Assembly: GCA_900555525.1 (NCBI GenBank)
Contig: USLP01000005.1
Location: 1-14,535, forward strand
Length of the DNA stretch: 14,535 nucleotides
DNA from: an uncultured Eubacteriales bacterium
GTDB taxonomy: Bacteria; Bacillota; Clostridia; UMGS1840
Direction: 5' to 3'
Shown here: one piece after another, positions 1-5,703 of the stretch
How the letters are laid out: every line of letters begins with the position of its first letter
Position numbering within the stretch: the stretch's first letter is position 1
Made by a program: the position numbers and the translations under genes
The notes under the pieces: model-generated
Database searches by the model: none
Told to the model about the DNA's origin: nothing
Seen by the model: only the letters and a program-made list of their open reading frames with translations

Positions 1-312
1 GCAGCCGCCGCGGATGTAGCCGGTGATGGCATTGATGTCTTTTACATGGATCATCTCCACGCTTTTTTCTCCGACGGATTTCGCTGCTTTTTTCATATCC
101 AGTTCCTCCGCGATGGGGATGACGAATACAAAATAATTCTTGCTGCTGCCCACGGTGACCAACGTCTTGTAGACCTGCTCATAGGGCAGGGACAGCTTGT
201 CTGCTATCTGAAGCCCATCCACGAATTCCTCGCACTCATAGGTGTGATGGGTATAAGGAATCTTCAGAGATTCCAGAATACGCATGGCGTTGGTTTTTAC
301 TTCTTTACCCAT
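1..312 (-). CDS. ybaK: YbaK/EbsC-family Cys-tRNA(Pro) deacylase, partial (C-terminus beyond window)
   Basis: Reading the minus strand from an ATG at 312 gives 104 residues open to the window edge; the family is usually about 155-160 residues, so roughly the last third is missing. The order of motifs fits YbaK: an N-terminal MRILE helix and the IPYTHHTYE segment, then EQVYKTLV around residues 46-52 with the conserved Lys at 49, then a Gly-rich ITGYIRGGC at 96-104. Known family role: cytoplasmic trans-editing that hydrolyses mischarged Cys-tRNA(Pro). An AGAGG ribosome binding site lies 8-10 nt upstream. Codon use is rich in CTG for Leu (5 of 7), unlike the genes after about position 740 but like the first codons of the divergent neighbour aroF. 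The assignment is by remembered family motifs, not a search. Confidence 0.9.
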   Translation of the reverse strand, partial: MGKEVKTNAMRILESLKIPYTHHTYECEEFVDGLQIADKLSLPYEQVYKTLVTVGSSKNYFVFVIPIAEELDMKKAAKSVGEKSVEMIHVKDINAITGYIRGGC

Positions 313-431
313 GGTAAAAATACCTCTTTCTCTGTATGTGCCGGAAAATACGGTGCTCCGATTATTTTACGGAACACATTGCAAATACAGCCTTATTATA
401 CGCCGCGGGCAAAATAATGTCAAAACAGGGG

Positions 432-460
432 TTGACTTTAACACTTTAACGTGCTAAACT
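432..460 (+). promoter_or_regulatory. Sigma-A promoter of the aroF-pheA operon
   Basis: TTGACT (432-437), a 17-nt spacer and TAAACT (455-460) lie about 63 nt upstream of the aroF start codon. The -35 matches consensus at 5 of 6 positions, the -10 at 4 of 6. It overlaps the CTTTAAC repeats described separately, so repression at this site is plausible. Confidence 0.7.
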
Positions 461-474
461 GTACAGCGTTAAAG
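436..474. promoter_or_regulatory. Candidate operator: three CTTTAAC half-sites over the aroF promoter
   Basis: CTTTAAC occurs as a direct repeat at 436-442 and 444-450 and again inverted (GTTAAAG) at 468-474. The outer pair forms a perfect 8-bp inverted repeat, CTTTAACG (444-451) and CGTTAAAG (467-474), with a 15-nt spacer that contains the -10 element and the short palindrome CTGTACAG (459-466). This placement is typical of a repressor site. Which regulator binds is not visible; an aromatic amino acid repressor is only a guess from the genes controlled. Confidence 0.45.
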
Positions 475-522
475 GATAAAAGAATTACCGTAAAGCGGAT
501 AAGAAATAGAGGAGAATATGTC

Positions 523-1536
523 ATGATCATCGTATTAAAACAGCATGCCCCGGATGAAAAGGTCAAAGCTTTCTGCAACGAACTGCAGACGATGGGGTAC
601 CAGATCAACGATTCTATGGGCAGCGATACCCACATTCTGGGCCTGATTGGTGATACCAAGGCGCTGAGCGAAAGCTGGGTGCTGGCAAACCCGGTGGTGG
701 AACCCTGCCGCCGTGTTTCGGAGCCTTACAAAAAGGCAAACAGAAAAATGCACCCCGAAGATACAATCATAAAGGTCGGAGACGTTGAAATCGGAGGAAA
801 TCGGCTTGCAATCATGGCAGGTCCCTGCTCGATTGAATCCGAGGAACAGATGCTCGCCGTGGCACAGGGCGTTAAAGCAGGCGGTGCGAATATCTTAAGA
901 GGCGGCGCGTTCAAGCCGAGAACATCTCCGTACTCGTTCCAGGGAATGGGCGGAAACGGCTTGGAGCTTTTGAAAGCGGCAGGCAGAAAAACGGGACTTC
1001 CCATAATTTCCGAAATAATGTCAGTCGAACAGCTTCACAAATACGGCGACGAGCTTGATATAATTCAGATAGGCACAAGAAATATGCAGAATTTCGAGCT
1101 TTTAAAGGAGGTCGGTCATTGCAGAAAGCCCGTCCTTTTAAAAAGAGGTATGTGCGCAACGTTTGAAGAATTTCTTATGTCGGCGGAATATATCATGGCA
1201 GGCGGAAACGAGCAGGTTATACTTTGTGAAAGAGGTATAAGAACATTTGAAACATACACGAGAAACTGCCTTGACTTAAGCGCAGTTCCCGTTCTTAAAA
1301 GATTAAGCCACTTGCCGATTATCGTTGACCCGTCGCACGCAACGGGAGTATGGTGGATGGTTGAGCCTATGAGCAAGGCGGCTGTTGCCGTCGGCGCAGA
1401 CGGACTTATGATAGAGGTTCATAACGACCCCGCCCACGCAAAATGCGACGGTCAGCAGTCATTAACGCCCGACGTATTCGGAAATCTTGTTGAAAAATTA
1501 AGAGCGCTTGCTAAAGTTGAGGGCAAAACAATATAA
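523..1536 (+). CDS. aroF: 3-deoxy-7-phosphoheptulonate (DAHP) synthase, type I-beta with N-terminal regulatory domain
   Basis: Catalyses condensation of phosphoenolpyruvate and erythrose 4-phosphate, the first step of the shikimate pathway. The start at 523 has AGAGGAG at 508-514; an in-frame ATG at 451 lies inside the promoter and is rejected. The 337-residue product has the length and plan of the Thermotoga maritima enzyme: a ferredoxin-like regulatory domain (about 1-64), then a TIM barrel. Visible signatures are GPCSIES (100-106), KPRTSPYSFQG (131-141), GTRNMQN (184-190), KRGM (207-210) and DPSHATG (269-275). The expected metal ligands are Cys102, His272, Glu298 and Asp309, in register with that family. 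pheA follows after 20 nt, so the two are probably co-transcribed. Oddity: Leu codons are 5 of 6 CTG in the regulatory domain but 0 of 25 in the barrel, pointing to a hybrid gene or an assembly junction near 710-750. The family assignment is very secure; the gene symbol follows common Bacillota usage (aroF/aroG/aroA are used interchangeably). Confidence 0.95.
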   Translation: MIIVLKQHAPDEKVKAFCNELQTMGYQINDSMGSDTHILGLIGDTKALSESWVLANPVVEPCRRVSEPYKKANRKMHPEDTIIKVGDVEIGGNRLAIMAGPCSIESEEQMLAVAQGVKAGGANILRGGAFKPRTSPYSFQGMGGNGLELLKAAGRKTGLPIISEIMSVEQLHKYGDELDIIQIGTRNMQNFELLKEVGHCRKPVLLKRGMCATFEEFLMSAEYIMAGGNEQVILCERGIRTFETYTRNCLDLSAVPVLKRLSHLPIIVDPSHATGVWWMVEPMSKAAVAVGADGLMIEVHNDPAHAKCDGQQSLTPDVFGNLVEKLRALAKVEGKTI

Positions 1537-1556
1537 AATTCGGGAGGTAAAATAAA

Positions 1557-2702
1557 ATGGCAGATTTAGACTATTTAAGAAAACAGATTGATTCGGTTGA
1601 TGAAAAGCTTACGGGACTTTTGGAGGAAAGGCTTGATATAGTAACAAATATCGGTAAATATAAAATGGAAAACAATCTTCCCGTAATTGATACAAAGCGT
1701 TCGGGAGCGGTTGTCGGAAAAGCCGTTGAACGTCTGAAAAACGAAAATTACAGCGGCGAGATAACGGAAATTTTCTCAAATATAATAAGCGTGAGCGAGG
1801 ATATGCAAAAACGTCTTAACACGATAAATTCAAACGGACGTTATATTGAATCGGTTATAAATTCGTCCAAGCCGTCAAAAATCAATGACAGCGATATAAA
1901 AATCGTTTATCAGGGCACTCAGGGTTCGTTTGCGCAAATGGCGCTTTATGACTTCTTCGGCGAGGACAAAAAGAATGTGGAAAATCTCGAAACTTTTGAA
2001 GAGGTTTTCGGGCAGGTTTGCTCGGGCGATGCGGATTACGGCGTTCTCCCGATTGAAAATTCACAAACGGGAAGCATTGCGGAGGTTTATGACCTTTTCA
2101 GAAAATACAGAGCGTATATAGTCGGCGAAACACAGATAAGCATTCATCAGAATTTACTTGGCGTAAAAGGCGCAAAGCTGTCGGATATTAAGACGGTGTA
2201 TTCGCATCCGCAGGCTATTATGCAATGCCGTGAATTTTTAAAGGAAAACAAAGAAATAAAGGCGGAGGAAATGTCGAATACAGCTGTTGCGGCACAGTGC
2301 GTCGCACAGGCGAACGACCCGACCGTCGGCGCAATAGCCTCCAAAACGGCGGCGCAGGTTTTCGGACTTGAAATTATAAAGGAAAATATCAATACGCTTT
2401 CCAATAATACCACTAAATTTATTATAATTTCGCACAGCCCCGAAATAACCCCCGAAGCGTCGAAAATAAGTCTTTGCTTCACGCTTCCCAATACCCCCGG
2501 CGCGCTTTCGGCAATCATGCTCGTTTTCGCAAAGCATAAGCTTAATATGCTGAAAATCGAATCGAGACCGATTCAAAACAAAAAATTTGAATATTTCTTC
2601 TTCTGCGACATTGTCGGAAACATAAACAATTCCGATGTGAAAAATGCTCTCAATGAAATTTCGGCTCGCACGGGCTACCTCGAAGTTTTGGGCAATTATT
2701 AA
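1557..2702 (+). CDS. pheA: Bifunctional chorismate mutase / prephenate dehydratase (P-protein)
   Basis: Converts chorismate to prephenate and then to phenylpyruvate, the committed steps to phenylalanine. A GGGAGG site at 1542-1547 precedes the ATG. Domains in order: AroQ-type chorismate mutase (1-88), prephenate dehydratase (about 114-292) and a C-terminal ACT domain (about 304-378). The ACT domain carries TPGALS (313-318) and ESRP (335-338), the classical phenylalanine-sensing motifs, so feedback inhibition by phenylalanine is likely. In the mutase, Arg8, Arg25, Lys36, Asp45, Arg48 and Gln84 align with the known E. coli active-site residues, but the position of E. coli Glu52 is Ser49. In the dehydratase, the usual Thr-Arg-Phe motif reads Thr-Lys-Phe (286-288). 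The rest of the dehydratase is intact, including the GDADYGVLPIENSQTGSI region. Length (381) is normal. A terminator follows directly. Confidence 0.95.
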   Translation: MADLDYLRKQIDSVDEKLTGLLEERLDIVTNIGKYKMENNLPVIDTKRSGAVVGKAVERLKNENYSGEITEIFSNIISVSEDMQKRLNTINSNGRYIESVINSSKPSKINDSDIKIVYQGTQGSFAQMALYDFFGEDKKNVENLETFEEVFGQVCSGDADYGVLPIENSQTGSIAEVYDLFRKYRAYIVGETQISIHQNLLGVKGAKLSDIKTVYSHPQAIMQCREFLKENKEIKAEEMSNTAVAAQCVAQANDPTVGAIASKTAAQVFGLEIIKENINTLSNNTTKFIIISHSPEITPEASKISLCFTLPNTPGALSAIMLVFAKHKLNMLKIESRPIQNKKFEYFFFCDIVGNINNSDVKNALNEISARTGYLEVLGNY

Positions 2703-2727
2703 AAAAGAGGCGAAAGCCTCTTTTTTT
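2701..2727 (+). terminator. Rho-independent terminator of aroF-pheA
   Basis: AAAAAAGAGGC (2701-2711), a GAAA tetraloop and GCCTCTTTTTT (2716-2726) form an 11-bp stem ending in a T tract. The stem begins inside the pheA stop codon. Confidence 0.92.
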
Positions 2728-2736
2728 AATGCCGTG

Positions 2737-2800
2737 ATTGATTTTCTGTAGTCTATTTTTACATTTCGCAACACAATTCGACATTTTTCTCTTGACAAAA
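2737..2800 (+). repeat. 64-bp repeat, copy 1, upstream of zinc-ribbon module 1
   Basis: These 64 bases recur at 3769-3832 with four differences, all transitions (60 of 64 identical). The repeat ends with the TTGACA -35 hexamer, so each copy supplies the upstream half of a promoter; the -10 regions beyond it are unrelated. Within it, ATTTTTACATTT and GCAACAC are identical in both copies. The second module at 5391 has a similar T-rich stretch before its promoter but not this repeat. Confidence 0.9.
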
Positions 2801-2820
2801 ATAAATATATATGGTATAAT
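2792..2820 (+). promoter_or_regulatory. Consensus sigma-A promoter of module 1
   Basis: TTGACA (2792-2797), a 17-nt spacer and TATAAT (2815-2820), both hexamers perfect. A short inverted repeat, CAATTCA-AAA-TGAATTG (2832-2848), lies just downstream at the expected transcription start or early leader and could be an operator. Confidence 0.88.
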
Positions 2821-2866
2821 TAAAGAAAAAACAATTCAAAATGAATTGAAAAAAAGGAGAGTTTAT

Positions 2867-3172
2867 ATGAAGTATTGTTCAAAATGTGGAAAAGAAATTA
2901 GGGATGAGGCGGTAATTTGCCCTGCATGTGGTTGTTCTCAAGAAAATACGCCTATTCGTAATTTGAATGATTCAAGTAGTGCAGGATGGGCATTTTTAGG
3001 TTTTTGCGTCCCTCTTGTCGGACTTATTCTTTATTTGGTTTGGAAAGATAGTATGCCGCTTAGGGCAAAATCAGCCGGTAAAGGAGCATTGATAAGCGTT
3101 ATAATTTTAGTAATTATATATGCTATTTATGCAGTTATTTTAGGTATTTTGATAGGAAACGGAAGCTGGTAA
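2867..3172 (+). CDS. Zinc-ribbon membrane protein, module copy 1 (function unknown)
   Basis: The 101-residue protein starts with a Cys4 zinc ribbon (Cys4, Cys7, Cys18, Cys21, of the pattern CxKCG...CPxCG) typical of zinc_ribbon_2-type domains. A Ser-rich linker and two hydrophobic stretches (about 39-59 and 74-97) follow, predicted to span the membrane. The start at 2867 has AGGAG at 2855-2859; an upstream in-frame ATG at 2738 lies in the promoter and is rejected. The product is about 80% identical (81 of 101 by eye) to the protein at 5391, and the DUF2085 gene follows after 6 nt in both places, so the pair is a unit. Its codons are more AT-rich than copy 2. No biochemical function is known to me for this kind of protein; a role in membrane or metal homeostasis would be guesswork. 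Confidence 0.85.
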   Translation: MKYCSKCGKEIRDEAVICPACGCSQENTPIRNLNDSSSAGWAFLGFCVPLVGLILYLVWKDSMPLRAKSAGKGALISVIILVIIYAIYAVILGILIGNGSW

Positions 3173-3178
3173 GTATAA

Positions 3179-3529
3179 GTGAATTTCAAAAAATTTCTCG
3201 GTATAGCGTTTATGTGCCATCAAATTCCCGAAAGGTCATTTGTAATAAACGGAAAACAATTTCCGTTGTGTGCCAGATGCACAGGAATTTTATTTGGGTA
3301 TTTTTGTGGAATAGTGATAGCGGTTATTACACGCTGTGGGAACTATCCGTTTTTTTTTCTTATTCCGATGATTATAGATGGAGGTATTCAGCAGATATTG
3401 AAAATCGAAAGCAATAATATTCGTCGTTTGGTTACAGGAATATTAGGTGGCATCGGAATAATATATTTATTTATAAACCTACATTTTTTTACACTTTGGT
3501 GGGTAAAGTTATTGGTGAAAAGTTTATAA
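3179..3529 (+). CDS. DUF2085 membrane protein, module copy 1
   Basis: Starts at GTG, chosen because the paralogue at 5704 begins with ATG at the same residue. No clear ribosome binding site is visible, so translation is probably coupled to the zinc-ribbon gene ending 6 nt upstream. The 116 residues carry the DUF2085 hallmarks: MCHQIPERSF (12-21) and PLCARCTG (29-36), with a further Cys at 53. Hydrophobic segments lie near 37-51, 57-67 and 85-105. The conserved Cys/His residues of the N-terminus suggest metal or thiol chemistry, but the family has no assigned function. An IS3 remnant begins 57 nt after the stop and no terminator is visible in between. Confidence 0.85.
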   Translation: MNFKKFLGIAFMCHQIPERSFVINGKQFPLCARCTGILFGYFCGIVIAVITRCGNYPFFFLIPMIIDGGIQQILKIESNNIRRLVTGILGGIGIIYLFINLHFFTLWWVKLLVKSL

Positions 3530-3585
3530 CAGTGGTGATTTGAAATAGAAAGGCAATGCTTTATAAAAAAGAAATGATTATTAAG

Positions 3586-3766
3586 TGAACCCTAAAGTTT
3601 AGACAATATTAAATCGATTGGGAATGAGTTCGGTATTGCAACGGACTCATTCCCTTTTGTTTCATAGAAATTCTATCATTTCTCAGTAAAATATCTCTAT
3701 TTTTAGCCTGCCCAAAAAGTTTTCCATAGCTCCGTTATCCATACAATTACCTTTGTTTTGTTGCTG
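3586..3766 (-). mobile_element. Remnant of an IS3-family insertion sequence (one end and transposase tail)
   Basis: The end at 3586 reads TGAACCCTAAAGTTTAGACA, which resembles the terminal inverted repeats of IS3-family elements (TG...A.GTT.GACA). Inside it, on the minus strand, are two blocks of the integrase-type OrfB C-terminus (see the pseudogene entry). The other end and most of the transposase are missing; the recognisable part stops just before the 64-bp promoter repeat at 3769. The element is clearly immobile. It lies between the DUF2085 gene and the repeat, so it may have helped produce the duplication here. Confidence 0.75.
3609..3754 (-). pseudogene. IS3-family transposase OrfB, C-terminal fragments
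   Basis: Minus-strand codons from 3754 down to 3686 read KGNCMDNGAMENFLGRLK followed by IEIFY and a TGA (3683-3685). This is the conserved block around the last catalytic Glu of the DDE integrase core (typical form KGNC-DNA-MENFFGRLK). In another frame, 3680 to 3609 read NDRISMKQKGMSPLQYRTHS and a TAA, the standard OrfB ending. About 20 residues that normally join the blocks are missing, which also causes the frameshift. No start or catalytic Asp region survives. Confidence 0.82.
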
Positions 3767-3768
3767 TA

Positions 3769-3832
3769 ATTGATTTTTTGTAGTCTATTTTTACATTTTG
3801 CAACACGATTTGACATTTTTCTCTTGACAAAA
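3769..3832 (+). repeat. 64-bp repeat, copy 2, upstream of the 39-residue ORF
   Basis: Sixty of 64 bases match 2737-2800; the differences are C/T, C/T, A/G and C/T. As in copy 1, the repeat ends with TTGACA plus AA and the sequences diverge immediately after. It starts within a few bases of the end of the IS3 remnant. Confidence 0.9.
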
Positions 3833-3852
3833 GCACTTGACAGTGATATAAT
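3824..3852 (+). promoter_or_regulatory. Consensus sigma-A promoter in front of the 39-residue ORF
   Basis: TTGACA (3824-3829), a 17-nt spacer and TATAAT (3847-3852), both perfect. A second TTGACA at 3838-3843 lies in the spacer, too close to the -10 to serve it. The expected start point falls inside the palindrome at 3856-3888. Confidence 0.85.
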
Positions 3853-3855
3853 TAT

Positions 3856-3888
3856 AGTTAAATAAATTCAATTTGAATTTATTTAACT
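3856..3888. promoter_or_regulatory. 33-bp palindrome at the predicted transcription start
   Basis: AGTTAAATAAATTCAA, one T, then its exact reverse complement: 16-bp perfect arms around a single central base. The position directly after the -10 fits a repressor operator. As RNA it would fold into an A/U-only-rich hairpin at the extreme 5' end. Its core, AATTCA...TGAATT, resembles the shorter inverted repeat at 2832-2848 after promoter copy 1, so one regulator may act on both. Confidence 0.6.
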
Positions 3889-3977
3889 GCGGACGGTCGG
3901 CGGTATAACATATTGATTGGGACGTATGTAATTAAGATGGCTTTAAATGTATAAATTAGGCTTGGGGGAGTGGAAAC

Positions 3978-4097
3978 ATGGAAAACAGCGCATATTTAGA
4001 GAACAGGCTTGAGGAGCTTTTTGATGTGTGCCAAAGAAACGGCTTTAAAGATGAAGCGAAGAGCGTAATGCAAAAGAAAGAGGATTTAAAGAAATAG
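3978..4097 (+). CDS. Small hypothetical protein, 39 residues
   Basis: The ORF reads MENSAYLENRLEEL... and ends ...KKEDLKK. It has a strong GGGGGAG ribosome binding site at 3964-3970, a perfect promoter 126 nt upstream and a terminator 31 nt downstream, so it has everything a gene needs. The sequence is charged, has no membrane segment or signal peptide, and looks mainly helical with one Cys (residue 18). I recognise no family. It could be a genuine small protein controlled by the 33-bp palindrome, or the surviving end of a larger gene. The 89-nt leader between palindrome and start holds no other feature I can name. Confidence 0.6.
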   Translation: MENSAYLENRLEELFDVCQRNGFKDEAKSVMQKKEDLKK

Positions 4098-4128
4098 CGA
4101 GAATGTTGAAATAGTTTAAAAATTCGGT

Positions 4129-4159
4129 ATAAAAAAGAGGCGGAAAGCCCCTTTTTTAT
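4129..4159. terminator. Bidirectional terminator between the 39-residue ORF and the lysozyme gene
   Basis: ATAAAAAAGAGGC (4129-4141), loop GGAAA and GCCCCTTTTTTAT (4147-4159) pair over 13 bp with one A-C mismatch. T tracts exist on both strands. The minus-strand lysozyme stop codon (4156-4158) lies in the right arm. Confidence 0.85.
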
Positions 4160-5172
4160 ATCTTAATTATTTGGTTGGGGTAAATGAGGTTCGGGTTTTC
4201 GATGTTATTAAGCTTTACAAGATTTTCAACCGTTGTGTTATACCGTCTTGCAATGCCCCAAAGCGTATCGCCAGATTTTATGCGGTATGTCAGATAACCC
4301 TCGTTTGAGAGTGCGCCTGCGTCAATTTTGAGAATTTCGCCTGCGTATATGAAATTCGGGTTTTTAATACCGTTTATTGCCGCAATTTTTGCGATTGTCG
4401 TATCGAATTTTTTCGCTATTCCCCAAAGCGTGTTACCCCTTTTAACGGTGTACGTTACATATTTTTTTGCAGGCGGCTTGGGGCGGTTCTGCGGCGGCAC
4501 GGCGGCGCTTGTGTTATCCAAAATGCTTTCCTTGAAATAATCTCTGTCCACAAAGGTGTCTATACCCGAAATTTGCCCTCTGTCGGTATACTGAAAGCCC
4601 GACCAATTTTTCCATTCGCCTGTTGAGTCAGGCTCGCTTTTTCCGTAATCGGCAACCCAAAGCGGATATTGCGTAAGCCCCCTAAAAGTGGCTTCTGCAT
4701 TATAAGCGTCGCTGTAAACGCAGGCTTTTCTGCCGCTTTTTGCCTCAACGGTTTCCAAAAATGCTCTTGAAATTTCATTTATCATAGAATCGGAAAGTCC
4801 GTAAAAATATTCAAAATCCATAGCTAAACAAGCGGACGGATTTTTGTTTTCCGTAAGCGATACGAAAAATTCCGCCTGCCGCACGGCTTCCTCTTTTGAT
4901 GTCGCCGTTACATAATGATAAAATCCGATTTTTACTCCTGCGTCCGAAAATCCCTTGTAGTTTCTTTCCAAATACGGGTCTTGATAATCGTCGCCCACGC
5001 CTGTTCTGATATATACGACTTCAACCCCGTCATTCTTAACCGCATTAAAATCAATATCTCCCTGCCATTCGCTTACGTCAATCCCCGAAAGCGTTTGTGC
5101 CTCCTCGGCACATGCCGTCAAACTGCAAAGCATAAACGAAAGCATAACAAATAAAATGAATATCGCTTTCAT
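4156..5172 (-). CDS. Secreted GH25 lysozyme with two LysM domains
   Basis: The 338-residue protein cleaves peptidoglycan outside the cell. An N-terminal hydrophobic segment ends in LTAC (18-21), a good lipobox with Cys21, so it is probably a lipoprotein, although cleavage after ACA (residue 22) by ordinary signal peptidase is possible. The GH25 domain covers about 28-213: GIDVSEWQG with Asp32 at the start, then AMDFE with the DxE pair Asp119 and Glu121, and the closing [12 protein letters not shown] Pro-rich linker (225-236) leads to LysM 1 (about 240-284) and LysM 2 (about 295-338), both with the GxTLWGIA motif, which bind N-acetylglucosamine in the wall. The start at 5172 has AGGAGGG just upstream; an in-frame ATG at 5208 overlaps the -10 element and is rejected. 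It sits between the two copies of the zinc-ribbon module and runs against them. Confidence 0.93.
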   Translation of the reverse strand: MKAIFILFVMLSFMLCSLTACAEEAQTLSGIDVSEWQGDIDFNAVKNDGVEVVYIRTGVGDDYQDPYLERNYKGFSDAGVKIGFYHYVTATSKEEAVRQAEFFVSLTENKNPSACLAMDFEYFYGLSDSMINEISRAFLETVEAKSGRKACVYSDAYNAEATFRGLTQYPLWVADYGKSEPDSTGEWKNWSGFQYTDRGQISGIDTFVDRDYFKESILDNTSAAVPPQNRPKPPAKKYVTYTVKRGNTLWGIAKKFDTTIAKIAAINGIKNPNFIYAGEILKIDAGALSNEGYLTYRIKSGDTLWGIARRYNTTVENLVKLNNIENPNLIYPNQIIKI

Positions 5173-5206
5173 CTTAATCCCTCCTGTTTTTTCTGATCTT
5201 CGATTC

Positions 5207-5235
5207 ATTATATGAAAAAATAAAATTTAGGTTAA
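5207..5235 (-). promoter_or_regulatory. Promoter of the lysozyme gene
   Basis: On the minus strand, TTAACC (5235-5230), a 17-nt spacer and TATAAT (5212-5207) lie about 35 nt upstream of the start codon. The -35 matches at 4 of 6 positions, so the promoter may be regulated. A palindrome, AACATA-A-TATGTT (5234-5246), touches the -35. Confidence 0.65.
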
Positions 5236-5280
5236 CATAATATGTTTTAAAGCAGTTTGTTTGTATACTTAAAACATATT
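5234..5280. promoter_or_regulatory. Inverted repeats between the divergent lysozyme and module 2 promoters
   Basis: AATATGTTTTAA (5239-5250) and TTAAAACATATT (5269-5280) are perfect 12-bp inverted repeats 18 nt apart. The left arm overlaps the palindrome AACATA-A-TATGTT (5234-5246). They lie between a minus promoter (5207-5235) and a plus promoter (5315-5344) and could be a shared operator. The arms are AT-rich, so some similarity could be chance. Confidence 0.4.
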
Positions 5281-5314
5281 TTGCCATTTTTTTTAATTTT
5301 TTTTGTTTTTTCTG

Positions 5315-5344
5315 TTGACAAAACTGTTTTTAATCTGATATAAT
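5315..5344 (+). promoter_or_regulatory. Consensus sigma-A promoter of module 2
   Basis: TTGACA (5315-5320), an 18-nt spacer and TATAAT (5339-5344), 47 nt before the start codon. The upstream region is T-rich like the 64-bp repeats but not a recognisable copy. Confidence 0.85.
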
Positions 5345-5390
5345 TATAACAAATAAGGCATTATTGAGATGTCGAAAAGGAGGAATTTTT

Positions 5391-5696
5391 ATGAAATATT
5401 GTTCCAAATGTGGAAAAGAAATCATGGACGAAGCTGTTGTTTGTCCTAATTGCGGTTGCTCTTTGGAAGAAACGAAAGTGCAAAACTCAACCGACTCAAG
5501 CAGTGCGGGCTGGGCATTTTTAGGCTTTTGTATTCCGATTGTGGGGCTTATTCTTTATCTGGTATGGAAAGACAGTATGCCGCTGCGGGCAAAGTCGGCA
5601 GGTAAGGGTGCGTTGATAAGCGTTATAATTGCAGCGATTATATATGTTATCTACGCAATTATTATCGGCATCTTTATAGGCTCGACAAGCTGGTAA
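5391..5696 (+). CDS. Zinc-ribbon membrane protein, module copy 2 (function unknown)
   Basis: A 101-residue paralogue of the protein at 2867, with the same Cys4 ribbon (Cys4, Cys7, Cys18, Cys21) and two predicted membrane segments. The stretch from the Ser triplet through WKDSMPLRAKSAGKGALISV is nearly unchanged between copies, while the linker and second membrane segment differ. Conservation of the cytosolic or interfacial loop suggests that it carries the function. AAGGAGG at 5377-5383 sets the start; an ATG at 5364 upstream is rejected. The codons are less AT-rich than copy 1 and match the rest of the chromosome better, so this may be the resident copy. Confidence 0.85.
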   Translation: MKYCSKCGKEIMDEAVVCPNCGCSLEETKVQNSTDSSSAGWAFLGFCIPIVGLILYLVWKDSMPLRAKSAGKGALISVIIAAIIYVIYAIIIGIFIGSTSW

Positions 5697-5703
5697 ATTT
5701 TAA

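Larger units (their letters stand above)
3530..3977. other. Long intergenic stretch between DUF2085 copy 1 and the 39-residue ORF
   Basis: In order: 56 nt with no recognisable feature; the IS3 remnant (3586-3766); the second 64-bp repeat with promoter (3769-3852); the palindrome (3856-3888); and an 89-nt leader. No terminator for module 1 is visible, so transcription from the first module may continue into the antisense strand of the IS remnant. Confidence 0.7.

Noticed and set aside
46..417. Plus-strand ORF of 123 codons at the window start
   Set aside because: It is antisense to the YbaK reading frame, which matches a known family through its whole length; it has no ribosome binding site.
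2147..2518. Minus-strand ORF of 123 codons with hydrophobic content
   Set aside because: Shadow of pheA; the frame composition arises from the complementary codons.
2238..2798. Minus-strand ORF of 186 codons
   Set aside because: It is antisense to pheA and its terminator, runs through the terminator and promoter of the next gene, and resembles nothing known.
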